From assembly GCF_002192415.1 (NCBI RefSeq), contig NZ_CP021780.1, positions 186,001-250,000 of the forward strand: a stretch of DNA of 64,000 bases, read 5' to 3'. Source of the DNA: Paenibacillus donghaensis. Lineage in GTDB: Bacteria; Bacillota; Bacilli; Paenibacillales; Paenibacillaceae. Both the position numbers and the translations under genes were made by a program. Of this stretch, positions 10,801 through 19,440 are shown in pieces. The notes under the pieces were generated by a model. The model was not told the origin of the DNA. It did not search any database and was given only the letters and a program-made list of their open reading frames with translations. The first letter of the stretch is position 1. Each line of letters opens with the position of its first letter.

Positions 10801-13800
10801 TACGGAGAATGTCCATCGTCTGTATGGGCATGGGTACGTTACAGTGAAGACAAGCAAACTAGCAAACTGCAAAAAATGGATATTGATCTATTTGATGATC
10901 ATGGCAAGGTTTGTGTGAGGTTGAAAGGCTTCTCCATTAGACTGCTCGAAGGAGAAGAATTAATATCTGCCTGTGAAACGTTGTTGTTCGAGCCCGTCTG
11001 GGAGGAGCAGGCTGTGCTGCCGGAAGCGCAGGCTGCGGCTTATGCTGAGAAGTGGGTCATCTTTTGTGACAGCTCCGGCAGTCTTATGCGGACTCCAATT
11101 GAAGCCCAGTTAAGCGGAGCACAGTGTATATGGCTTCAGTCAGATGCCGGCCATCCCGGAGGATGTTTCCAGCAGATTGCGATTGGAGCATTCGAGCACA
11201 TCCAGCGTATCTTGCTGAGTAAACCAAAAGGAAGCGTTCTGGTGCAGATTGTAGCGGTTCAGCAAGAGGATCAAGGCTTGCTGGGCGCTTTAGCCGGTCT
11301 GCTCAAAACTGCGAAGCTTGAAAATCCGAATTTGATAGGCCAGCTGATCATGTTTGATGCCGGCGATCGTCTGGATGCAGTTGCTGATATCATTAAGGCA
11401 AATAGCTTGGGCCAGCCGGAACAGCACATCATGTACAAGGCCGGAAGACGCTACGTGGCTGGCTGGAGTGAGCTGGAAGCTCCGGGATATACAGTTGAAA
11501 GTACACCCTGGAAAGACGGCGGGGTTTATTTGATCACAGGAGGAGCAGGCGGATTAGGCTTGCTATTCGCAGAGGAAATAGCACGCAAGTGTAACTGTGC
11601 TACAGTTATTCTGACAGGACGGTCGCAGCTTGCTGATCATAAATGGAACAGGATCAAGGAAATAGAGTCACTTGGCTCTACTGTTATTTACAAACAAGTT
11701 GATGTGTCCGACCGGGAAGCCGTTGAAGCATTGATGTCCGAGATTCAGCGGGACTACGGAAATTTAAACGGGATTATGCACAGTGCCGGGACGATTCGGG
11801 ACAACTATATCATCAAAAAGAAACAGGCTGAAATCTTGGAAGTAATGGCTCCCAAGGTGTCCGGCCTTGTAAATCTGGATATGGCAAGCCAGGATGTGAC
11901 TTTGGATTTCTTCATCAGTTTTTCGTCGGGATCGGGTGCGCTTGGCAACGCCGGCCAGGCTGATTATGCCCTGGCAAATGCATTTATGGATGCCTATGCA
12001 AAGCTGCGCAACAGCATGGCAGCGGCCGGGCTGCGGCAAGGAAGGACATTATCCGTGAACTGGCCGTTGTGGAGAGACGGCGGAATGCGCGTAGATGCCG
12101 CAGTGGAGCATCATATGAAGCAGCAGCAGGGAATGGCTGCCATGCATACAGATGAGGGCATACGCGCCTTGTACCTCGCGCTGGCATCCGGTAAGGATCA
12201 GGTCATGGTTATTGCCGGTGAACGGCAGCGTATCCTTGATTATGTCTATAACAGCCAGCCTGCAGCAGAGGTTAAAAGGAACGCTGCAACCGGCAAGGAC
12301 GATCCGGTTAGCTCTGCGGGCAGAAATGACGCCAGCCTAATGATTAGCGATGACCGCCTGCAGGAGCTGGCTGTTCAATACATCCGGCAGCTGCTGTCAA
12401 CCGTGATCCGCCTGCCGGCAAGCCGGATCGAAGCCGATGCTTCTTTAGACAAGTATGGAATTGATTCCATTATGGTGATGAAGCTGACGAATGAGCTGGA
12501 GCAGAGCTTCGGTTCTTTGCCGAAAACATTATTTTTTGAATATCAAACGATAACCGCAGTAACCGGCTATTTCCTGGAATTCTACCGGGATCAGTTGATA
12601 GATCTGTTAGGTGTCTCACAGGATTCAACAAGCGCTGAACTGCTTCCGGCCAGACAGGCTGAAGGCGGTGAAGAGCCTGCAGCGCCAGAAGCGAACTGGA
12701 CCGGGCGTAGACGGTCCCGGTTTAATTCCCGGCAAAGCGAAAGCAATCAGGAGCATCACAGCGAGGCTCTGGATATTGCCATTATCGGCGTTTCAGGCCG
12801 TTACCCGGGAGCCGGCAGCCTCGGAGAATATTGGACTAATTTACAAGAGGGTAAAAATTCCATCACGGAGATTCCAAAGGACCGCTGGGATTATCGTCTT
12901 TATTATGATGAGGATAAGGATGCACCAGGGAAAACATACAGCCGCTGGGGCGGTTTTATAGACGGTGCGGATCAGTTTGATCCTTTGTTCTTCCACATTT
13001 CCCCGCGTGAAGCCGAGCTGATGGACCCGCAGGAGCGGTTATTCCTGGAATGTGTATATGAAGCAATCGAGGATGCCGGGTACACGCGTCAGACGCTGGG
13101 GCAGAAGCATCAGGGATTTGGTCTGGACGGGAATGTCGGCGTTTACGTTGGAGTTATGTATGAGGAATATCAGCTATATGGAGCGGAACAATCCTTGCTT
13201 GGCAATCCGGTATCACTGGGAGCCAGCCCTTCATCGATTGCGAACCGCATTTCATACTGGTGCAATTTTCACGGGCCCAGCATGGCTGTGGACACAATGT
13301 GCTCCTCTTCGCTGACGGCAATTCACCTGGCTTGTCAAAGCCTGCAGCGAAGCGGCTGCGAATTGGCTATAGCAGGCGGCGTCAATCTAAATCTGCATCC
13401 GAATAAATATCTGATGCTGGCACAAGGCAAATTTGCTTCGAGCAAGGGGCTTTGCGAGAGCTTTGGTGACGGAGGGGACGGCTATGTTCCCGGGGAAGGT
13501 GTAGGGGCTGTTTTGCTTAAGCCCTTATCCAAAGCGATTGCTGACGGGGATAACATTTACGGTATTGTTAAGGGCAGCTCCATAAATCATGGCGGTAAAA
13601 CCAACGGGTTTACGGTGCCCAATCCGACTGCCCAGGCTGCACTGATCAGACAAGCTTATCATTTTGCCGGAATTGATCCGAGAACGGTCAGTTATATGGA
13701 AGCTCATGGAACGGGAACGGCATTGGGCGACCCGATTGAGATTGCCGGATTGACGAAGGCTTTCGGACATTCTACACAGGACCGGCAGTTCTGTGCTATC

Positions 13801-16800
13801 GGTTCAGTGAAGTCCAATATCGGACATTGCGAAAGTGCGGCAGGCATTGCCGGATTGACGAAAATATTGCTTCAAATGAAGTATGGCCAGCTGGTTCCGT
13901 CCTTGCACGCAAAAACGCTGAATCCAAATATTGATTTCAGTGCAACGCCGTTCACCGTGCAACAAGAACTGACGGAGTGGAAGCGCCCCCGGATTCAAAT
14001 CAGCGGCGGGATGAGGGAATATCCGCGGCGGGCGGGATTATCCTCCTTCGGTGCAGGAGGTTCGAACGCGCATCTGGTCATTGAGGAGTATCGCAGTCCG
14101 GATACGGCCAATGTCCTATCGGCCACGCCTCAACGTCCGGCAATTATTCTGTTATCAGCCCAGAATGAGGAGCTCCTGCTGGCTCAAGCAGAGCGGCTTC
14201 TGGCTGTGATCCGCAAGCAGCAGATCACGGAAACTGAATTAATGAATCTGGCCTACACGCTGCAAGTCGGCCGGGAAGCGATGGAGAAGCGGCTGGGCTT
14301 TCTGGTGAGCTCATTGAGTGAACTGGAAGGAAATCTGCACAGCGTCGTTCAGCGGCAGGACCGGGGGATGCAGGTGTTTCACGGCCAGGTGAAACGAAAT
14401 CAGGATTCGCTGGCTGTTTTTGCAGCGGATGAGGATATGGCTCAAACCATTGAAGCCTGGATTGATAAGGGGAAATATGCCAAGCTGCTGGACCTTTGGG
14501 TAAAGGGATTGGTATTTGATTGGAACAAACTGTATGGCAAGCATCAGCTGTGCAGGATCAGCTTGCCGGCCTATCCTTTTGCCAGGGAGCGTTATTGGTT
14601 CCCGCAGAAACCCTCTGTTGAGACAAAAGGTTCCGCGGCCGGCTCAGTTATGCATCCGCTGGTGCATCGTAATACATCGGATTTCGCAGGCCAGCGTTTT
14701 AGTTCAACGTTTACCGGCCAGGAATTTTTCCTGCGTGACCACGCAGTGCATGGCAAGCAGGTTTTGCCGGGCGTGGCACACTTGGAAATGGTTAGAGAGG
14801 CCGTTAGTATAGCAGCAGAATCCCTTGAAGAGCAGCACTTTAACGTCCGGCTGAAGAATATTGCCTGGATTCGGCCGGTTATTGCCAGCAATCAGCCGCT
14901 GCACATTCATACGGAGCTCATGCTGGAGGAAAGCGGCAATGTAACATTTCAGATAACCGGCGAAGCAGCTGCAAAGGGTGAAGAACCTGTTGTGTACAGC
15001 CAGGGAACCGCAGTATTGCGTTCGGCCCAGGATATGCCTGTACTGGATGTCAACAGGCTGAAGGCAGAATGCAGCGAGCATGTGGTTGAAGCCGGGTCAG
15101 TCTATGCGTTATTGGAGCAGATGGGCCTTGCTTATGGAGGAACGCAGCGGGGAATTCAGACATTATATATAGGTGCGGATCAGGTGCTGGCAAAGCTGTC
15201 GCTGCCTCCGGCTGTCCGGAGTACATTAACTGATTATGTAATGCATCCGGCTATTGCCGATGCAGCTCTTCAAGCCTGCTGCGGACTCCGGCTGGGTTCT
15301 GAGGATAAGGAGCCGCTGCTGCCTTTTGCCTTGGAAGAGTTAGACTGCTGGGGACCCTGTGAAGCCGAAATGTGGGCATATATTTGCCGCAGTCCAGGCA
15401 GTGCGGAGACAGCTCCGGTGCAGAAGCTGGATATTGAGGTGTCCGATAACAAAGGAAATGTCGTTCTGCGGCTGAGAGGCTTCTCCTCCAGGGCTGCCGG
15501 AGCGGAGGCCGGGGGTGCAGGATCGGCAGTTCAACGCGAGTTCCCTCTGGATGAAGAAGGTGTGCTGCTGTTAACCCCTTCCTGGAAGGAGGCGCCTGCT
15601 GCTTTGACAGCAACTGCCCCTGTATTTACGGAGCACAGCGTGCTGCTCTGCGGTCTGGGTCCGGTCACATCGCAAGCAGTCGAAAGGGAGCTCGGCAGTG
15701 CTGTACGCTGTTCAGCGTTGCAGATCGGGGGAGAAGGCGCCGATGATCGTTATGAAGCGTTCGTAATTCAGGTATTCCAAGAGGTTCAGCAAATTTTGAA
15801 CAGGAAACCCAAAGGCAGAGTGCTGGTACAAGTTATTGCCCCTTACGATAGAGAAAACCAGCTGTACCGGGGAATTTCAGGTCTGTTCAAAACGGCAGCG
15901 CTGGAAAATCCTCATTTTCATGGTCAAATGCTGGAGGTAGGCGCCGATGAGGACGCTCCGGGCATCGCGCGGAAAATCAGGGAAAATGCTTGCAGTCCGC
16001 TGGATCAGGAAATCAGATACCAGGCCGCTAAACGGTATATAACGGAGTGGAGAGAAGCTGCTCCGATAATTGAAGATTCCCGCCTAACGTTGCCCTGGAA
16101 AGACGGCGGTGTCTATTTAATCACAGGCGGAGCAAGCGGCCTGGGAGCTATTTTTGCGTCTGAAATTGCTGCTAAGACTCAAGAGGTTACTTTAATTCTG
16201 ACGGGCAGATCGGCATTAAGTGCGGAGAAGCTTGCCGGGCTGAAGTCGGGGCTGGCAGCGGGCACAAAGCTGGTCTACAGACAAGCAGATGTGTCAGACA
16301 AGCGGCAGACAGAGGAGCTTATCACAAGCATAAGGCAGGAATTTGGCGCATTGAACGGGATCATTCATAGTGCGGGAATCGTCAAGGATGCCTTTATTCT
16401 CAAAAAGAAGGAAGCAGATGTGCTGGAAGTACTTGCGCCCAAAGTGAGGGGTGTCCTGAATCTGGATGAAGCGAACGCCGAAGCGGCACTTGATTTCTTT
16501 ATTATATTCTCTTCAGGATCAGGTGCTGCCGGTAATATCGGTCAAGCGGATTATGCGGCGGCTAACGCATTTATGGACAGGTATGCCAACTACCGCAACT
16601 CACTGGCTGCAGCCGGTAAGCGGTCCGGAAGAACATTGTCAGTCAATTGGACCTTGTGGAAAGAGGGCGGCATGCGGGTCGGCAGGGATACCGAGCAGCG
16701 GCTGCAGCAGACGACAGGTATGGTGCCTTTGCAGACGCATTTGGGCCTGAAGGCTTTGTATCAGGCTCTGGCCAGTGACTATGATCAGGTGCTGGTAGCT

Positions 16801-19326
16801 GAAGGAAATGTGAAAAAGCTGCGCGACACATACACCGGCAGCCTGCAAAAACAGGCTCAGGGAGAGGAAAAGCAGCCCGCTGAGGAGCTAAGTCCGCAAG
16901 GCGGACAAGCGGGTTCCACTGCCAAACGGCAAATGCTGCACGATAAAACCATTGCTTGGTTCAAGGAGCTGTTGTCTTCAATTATCAAGCTTCCGGCCAA
17001 CCGGATTCAGGCGGACGCACCGCTTGATGAATACGGCATCGATTCAGTGATGGTCATGCAAATGACGAACCGGCTGGAAAAGCATTTCGGTTCTCTGTCG
17101 AAAACGCTGCTGTTCGAATACCAAAGCATTCATGAACTAGCGGCTTATTTTATGGAAATGCATCAAGCACAGCTCAATCTGTTGCTAGGAGTCGGCAATG
17201 AGGAGCAGGCGGCTGCAAACCGTAATTCTGCAACAGGAAATGTAAATGAAACTATTGGTGCTGTTAGCAAGACGGTTAGACGGCGTGCACACGCAGCTTT
17301 GCGTGTAGAGAAAAAACCGCAATCCTCCGGGGAGGATATTGCAATTGTGGGCATTTCGGGCCGCTATCCGGGTGCTCAGAATATTGAAGCTTATTGGGAG
17401 AATTTACGTGACGGTAAAGATTGCATCACTGAAATTCCAGCGGACCGCTGGGACTTCAGCCGATACTACGATGCGGACAAGACTAAAGCGGGCAAGACAA
17501 ACAGCAAGTGGGGCGGGTTCCTGGAGGGAGTAGACCGGTTCGATCCCCTGTTCTTCCATATATCCCCCCGTGAAGCCGAGCTGATGGACCCGCAGGAGCG
17601 TTTGTTTCTGGAATGTGCCTACGAAACATTAGAAGACGCAGGTTATACCCGGGAGATGCTTGGCTCGAAGCAAGATCAAGGCGCAGCGCCTAATGTCGGG
17701 GTATTTGTCGGTGTAATGTATGAGGAGTACCAGCTCTATGGTGCGGCGGCACAAAGTCAAGGAAGGCCTATTGCCTTACACGGGAATCCTTCATCGATTG
17801 CCAATCGCGTATCCTATTTCGGCAACTTCCATGGTCCTAGCATGGCTGTCGATACAATGTGCTCTTCATCGCTTACCGCGATTCATCTGGCTTGTCAAAG
17901 CATCCGGCAGGGCAGCTGTGAGCTTGCGATTGCAGGCGGGGTCAATGTATCGATTCACCCGAACAAATATTTACTGTTGGGACAGGGGAATTTTGCCTCC
18001 AGCAAAGGGCGGTGCGAGAGCTTCGGAGAGAGCGGGGACGGCTACGTACCTAGTGAAGGAGTAGGCGCAGTTCTGTTGAAGCCTTTGTCCCGGGCAATCG
18101 CGGACGGAGACCAGATTTATGGGATTGTTAAAGGGACGGCCATTAACCATGGCGGAAAAACAAACGGCTACACGGTTCCGAATCCGAGAGCGCAGACACA
18201 AGTAATTGAGCAGGCGTTTAAGGAATCGGGCATTGATCCCAGAACGGTTACCTATATGGAGGCCCATGGAACAGGCACCTCCTTAGGCGATCCGATTGAA
18301 ATTACCGGCTTGACCAAGGCGTTCAGCGTGCATACAGATGACAAGCAATTCTGTGCACTTGGCTCCGTTAAATCGAATATCGGCCATTGTGAAAGTGCAG
18401 CAGGGATTGCCGGATTAACCAAAATTCTGCTGCAAATGAAGTATCGCAAGCTGGTTCCGTCTCTGCATGCGGAGACTTTGAATCCCAATATCGATTTTCA
18501 ATCTACACCGTTTGTTGTTCAGCGGGTGCTGGATGACTGGCATCAGCCTGAATTAGTGATTGATGGAGTAACCCGGACATATCCGAGACGAGCGGGAATC
18601 TCTTCCTTTGGCGCCGGAGGCTCCAATGCCCACATCCTCATTGAAGAATTTATTGAGGAAAAGCAGGCTCCCGTTCCGCTCCGGTCCCATCATCCTGCTG
18701 TTATCGTGCTTTCTGCTGTAAATAAAGAACGGTTGTATGAGCAGGCCAAAAGATTACGGGCTGCTATTCAGATGCGTCCGCTGACAGATGCTGATCTGGC
18801 CAATGCAGCCTATACGCTGCAAGTAGGCCGGGAAGCCATGGAGGTAAGGCTTGCCCTGCTGGCAGATTCTATGAAGGAGCTTGAGCAGAAGCTTGGCGAT
18901 TTCATAGACAATGAGGATGGAGCAGCTGATGTATATCAGGGTCAGGTCCGCAGCCCAAAAGATCAGTTGGCTTTATTCGAAGCGGATGAAGATTTACAGC
19001 TGGCGATGGAAACGTGGCTGGAGAAGGGCAAGTACGCCAAGCTGCTGAATCTTTGGGTTCACGGTGTACCTTTTGACTGGAACAAGCTGTACAGTGATCT
19101 TAAACCTCGGCGGATCAGCCTGCCGACCTATGCTTTTGCGCGTGAGCGTTACTGGTTGCCGGAGACAGCGGCAGAGACGCATTACAGAGACAGGACTGTG
19201 AACGGGACAAGCCGGTCTTCTTTTGACAAAACCTATTTGGACCGTCTTCTTGACGATGTTCTGAACGAAGCGATAACCGTTGATGCTGCATTAATAGAAA
19301 TTGCCCAAACGAGGAGAGAGCTATGA
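7846..19326 (+). CDS. PKS2: trans-AT PKS, modules 2, 3 and the KS of module 4
   Basis: Two reducing, dehydrating extensions plus the condensing domain of a third module. Order by residue: N-terminal docking helices 1-35; KS2 62-470 (NTGCSSS with Cys212, His347 in HGTGT); a serine-less ACP-like insert ~524-592; DH ~745-1045 (His776, Asp952); KR with TGGAGGLG ~1231 and Tyr1374; ACP Ser1541; KS3 ~1641-2085 (Cys1819, His1954); DH (His2299, Asp2472); KR (GG from 2761, Tyr2903); ACP Ser3067; KS4 ~3163-3605 (Cys3339, His3474); C-terminal docking helices ~3795-3826. No AT domains. Both KRs carry the Asp typical of B-type ketoreductases (IRDN, VKDA), predicting D-hydroxyls and then trans double bonds. 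GAGAGG lies 6 bases before the ATG. The stop overlaps the PKS3 start as ATGA, matching the protein-level split of module 4. Confidence 0.96.
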   Translation: MNPINFQTVVEKLRNKEMSEQEAKQLLNQLKHSNNEPPESPDAKEEEAAAVPSVHEYRTKPADIAVIGMSGQFPDAASVDEFWSNLIQGHDAVRELPAHYLKQNPLIKDYKWGGILEERDCFDPLFFNISPREAESMNPHQRLVLQESWKALEDAGYNPKSLAGGQVGIFIGAEPTGYLHESFTGYSDALVASRLSYYLDLKGPALVVNTGCSSSAAALHLACDSLRSGESAIALAGGAATLLDQTILTRLAEIGMLSQTGKCHTFDEASDGTVISEGLGIVVLKSLRDAVADGDPIYGVITGSGMNQDGASNGITAPNGVAQEQLIKSVYEQYNIDPESVTYVEAHGTGTQLGDPIETNALIRAFKHFTDKESYCAVGSAKSFIGHTGAAAGVIGLIKTLLSLKHRRIPGLINFKTLNPYIDLQASAFYVNASGMRWQPAAGKLLTAAINSFGHSGTNVHLVVQEYEPAPSRTADHSAAGGLCLIPLSAKTKERLLAYADKFLQYLKEQSIGLPAAAIPTAGLERGIRRLLSEILLVQENELEDDLQECGLDPLHFKLLEQKLHGELGIEIPLQILSEINSISAIAAYSAGAQAPKMQEHLLGEEEASPGLQLKNVAYTLQTGREAMEERVVFLVQDVAGLISCLEAFIQGKEEPERIWLGQAGKESTAAHVNDLAEQWIEKGNLPQLAEAWVKGADISWELLYKDGIPGKMNLPTYPFAKERYWKPQESPETYPAGTAQAPALIHPLLHTNTSDLNEQRYTSTFTGNEFFLTDHMIQGQRVLPGVAYLEMARAAVSMAAGDLNPEHDTIYLKNMVWARPITVSGKPVQVHIGLYPENDREIAYEIYSHESLTAATADEQIVHSQGSVSVVQRLEAPHVNRSELMDACALDMISAHECYRAYEAMGINYGPGHQAVESIRVGKDQALARLVLPGEIAGTQTQYQLHPSLMDAALQATLGLRVRPGESGTKLPTALPFAMEAMEIYGECPSSVWAWVRYSEDKQTSKLQKMDIDLFDDHGKVCVRLKGFSIRLLEGEELISACETLLFEPVWEEQAVLPEAQAAAYAEKWVIFCDSSGSLMRTPIEAQLSGAQCIWLQSDAGHPGGCFQQIAIGAFEHIQRILLSKPKGSVLVQIVAVQQEDQGLLGALAGLLKTAKLENPNLIGQLIMFDAGDRLDAVADIIKANSLGQPEQHIMYKAGRRYVAGWSELEAPGYTVESTPWKDGGVYLITGGAGGLGLLFAEEIARKCNCATVILTGRSQLADHKWNRIKEIESLGSTVIYKQVDVSDREAVEALMSEIQRDYGNLNGIMHSAGTIRDNYIIKKKQAEILEVMAPKVSGLVNLDMASQDVTLDFFISFSSGSGALGNAGQADYALANAFMDAYAKLRNSMAAAGLRQGRTLSVNWPLWRDGGMRVDAAVEHHMKQQQGMAAMHTDEGIRALYLALASGKDQVMVIAGERQRILDYVYNSQPAAEVKRNAATGKDDPVSSAGRNDASLMISDDRLQELAVQYIRQLLSTVIRLPASRIEADASLDKYGIDSIMVMKLTNELEQSFGSLPKTLFFEYQTITAVTGYFLEFYRDQLIDLLGVSQDSTSAELLPARQAEGGEEPAAPEANWTGRRRSRFNSRQSESNQEHHSEALDIAIIGVSGRYPGAGSLGEYWTNLQEGKNSITEIPKDRWDYRLYYDEDKDAPGKTYSRWGGFIDGADQFDPLFFHISPREAELMDPQERLFLECVYEAIEDAGYTRQTLGQKHQGFGLDGNVGVYVGVMYEEYQLYGAEQSLLGNPVSLGASPSSIANRISYWCNFHGPSMAVDTMCSSSLTAIHLACQSLQRSGCELAIAGGVNLNLHPNKYLMLAQGKFASSKGLCESFGDGGDGYVPGEGVGAVLLKPLSKAIADGDNIYGIVKGSSINHGGKTNGFTVPNPTAQAALIRQAYHFAGIDPRTVSYMEAHGTGTALGDPIEIAGLTKAFGHSTQDRQFCAIGSVKSNIGHCESAAGIAGLTKILLQMKYGQLVPSLHAKTLNPNIDFSATPFTVQQELTEWKRPRIQISGGMREYPRRAGLSSFGAGGSNAHLVIEEYRSPDTANVLSATPQRPAIILLSAQNEELLLAQAERLLAVIRKQQITETELMNLAYTLQVGREAMEKRLGFLVSSLSELEGNLHSVVQRQDRGMQVFHGQVKRNQDSLAVFAADEDMAQTIEAWIDKGKYAKLLDLWVKGLVFDWNKLYGKHQLCRISLPAYPFARERYWFPQKPSVETKGSAAGSVMHPLVHRNTSDFAGQRFSSTFTGQEFFLRDHAVHGKQVLPGVAHLEMVREAVSIAAESLEEQHFNVRLKNIAWIRPVIASNQPLHIHTELMLEESGNVTFQITGEAAAKGEEPVVYSQGTAVLRSAQDMPVLDVNRLKAECSEHVVEAGSVYALLEQMGLAYGGTQRGIQTLYIGADQVLAKLSLPPAVRSTLTDYVMHPAIADAALQACCGLRLGSEDKEPLLPFALEELDCWGPCEAEMWAYICRSPGSAETAPVQKLDIEVSDNKGNVVLRLRGFSSRAAGAEAGGAGSAVQREFPLDEEGVLLLTPSWKEAPAALTATAPVFTEHSVLLCGLGPVTSQAVERELGSAVRCSALQIGGEGADDRYEAFVIQVFQEVQQILNRKPKGRVLVQVIAPYDRENQLYRGISGLFKTAALENPHFHGQMLEVGADEDAPGIARKIRENACSPLDQEIRYQAAKRYITEWREAAPIIEDSRLTLPWKDGGVYLITGGASGLGAIFASEIAAKTQEVTLILTGRSALSAEKLAGLKSGLAAGTKLVYRQADVSDKRQTEELITSIRQEFGALNGIIHSAGIVKDAFILKKKEADVLEVLAPKVRGVLNLDEANAEAALDFFIIFSSGSGAAGNIGQADYAAANAFMDRYANYRNSLAAAGKRSGRTLSVNWTLWKEGGMRVGRDTEQRLQQTTGMVPLQTHLGLKALYQALASDYDQVLVAEGNVKKLRDTYTGSLQKQAQGEEKQPAEELSPQGGQAGSTAKRQMLHDKTIAWFKELLSSIIKLPANRIQADAPLDEYGIDSVMVMQMTNRLEKHFGSLSKTLLFEYQSIHELAAYFMEMHQAQLNLLLGVGNEEQAAANRNSATGNVNETIGAVSKTVRRRAHAALRVEKKPQSSGEDIAIVGISGRYPGAQNIEAYWENLRDGKDCITEIPADRWDFSRYYDADKTKAGKTNSKWGGFLEGVDRFDPLFFHISPREAELMDPQERLFLECAYETLEDAGYTREMLGSKQDQGAAPNVGVFVGVMYEEYQLYGAAAQSQGRPIALHGNPSSIANRVSYFGNFHGPSMAVDTMCSSSLTAIHLACQSIRQGSCELAIAGGVNVSIHPNKYLLLGQGNFASSKGRCESFGESGDGYVPSEGVGAVLLKPLSRAIADGDQIYGIVKGTAINHGGKTNGYTVPNPRAQTQVIEQAFKESGIDPRTVTYMEAHGTGTSLGDPIEITGLTKAFSVHTDDKQFCALGSVKSNIGHCESAAGIAGLTKILLQMKYRKLVPSLHAETLNPNIDFQSTPFVVQRVLDDWHQPELVIDGVTRTYPRRAGISSFGAGGSNAHILIEEFIEEKQAPVPLRSHHPAVIVLSAVNKERLYEQAKRLRAAIQMRPLTDADLANAAYTLQVGREAMEVRLALLADSMKELEQKLGDFIDNEDGAADVYQGQVRSPKDQLALFEADEDLQLAMETWLEKGKYAKLLNLWVHGVPFDWNKLYSDLKPRRISLPTYAFARERYWLPETAAETHYRDRTVNGTSRSSFDKTYLDRLLDDVLNEAITVDAALIEIAQTRREL
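9415..9621 (+). other. Serine-less pseudo-ACP inserted in the KS2-DH linker
   Basis: About 70 residues fold-match an ACP: a helix starting IRRLLSEILLVQ, then ECGLDPLHF where a carrier would read GxDSL, then a final helix SAIAAYSAG. The phosphopantetheine serine is proline (CCG at 9505-9507, residue 554), so it cannot carry a chain. It interrupts the KS flanking linker between LSAKTKERLLAYAD and VAYTLQTGREAM, which are contiguous in the other modules. Confidence 0.7.
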
Positions 19327-19440
19327 AAGATTTTCTTCAATACGTTCTGACCGAAGTGAAGAACAAGCGTGTGGACAAAGAGGATGCCATTGCCTGGATC
19401 GAACAATTTCAGACTGCAGGAACGGTCCGGGAACAGCATA
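19200..19440 (+). other. Split-module docking junction KS4 | DH4
   Basis: Module 4 is cut between KS and DH. PKS2 ends with amphipathic helices (FDKTYLDRLLDDVLNEA, then ALIEIAQTR). PKS3 begins with MKDFLQYVLTEVKNKR and KEDAIAWIEQFQ. This is the pattern of four-helix-bundle docking domains at KS/DH splits in trans-AT systems. The ATGA overlap at 19323-19326 suggests coupled translation of the two partners. Confidence 0.75.
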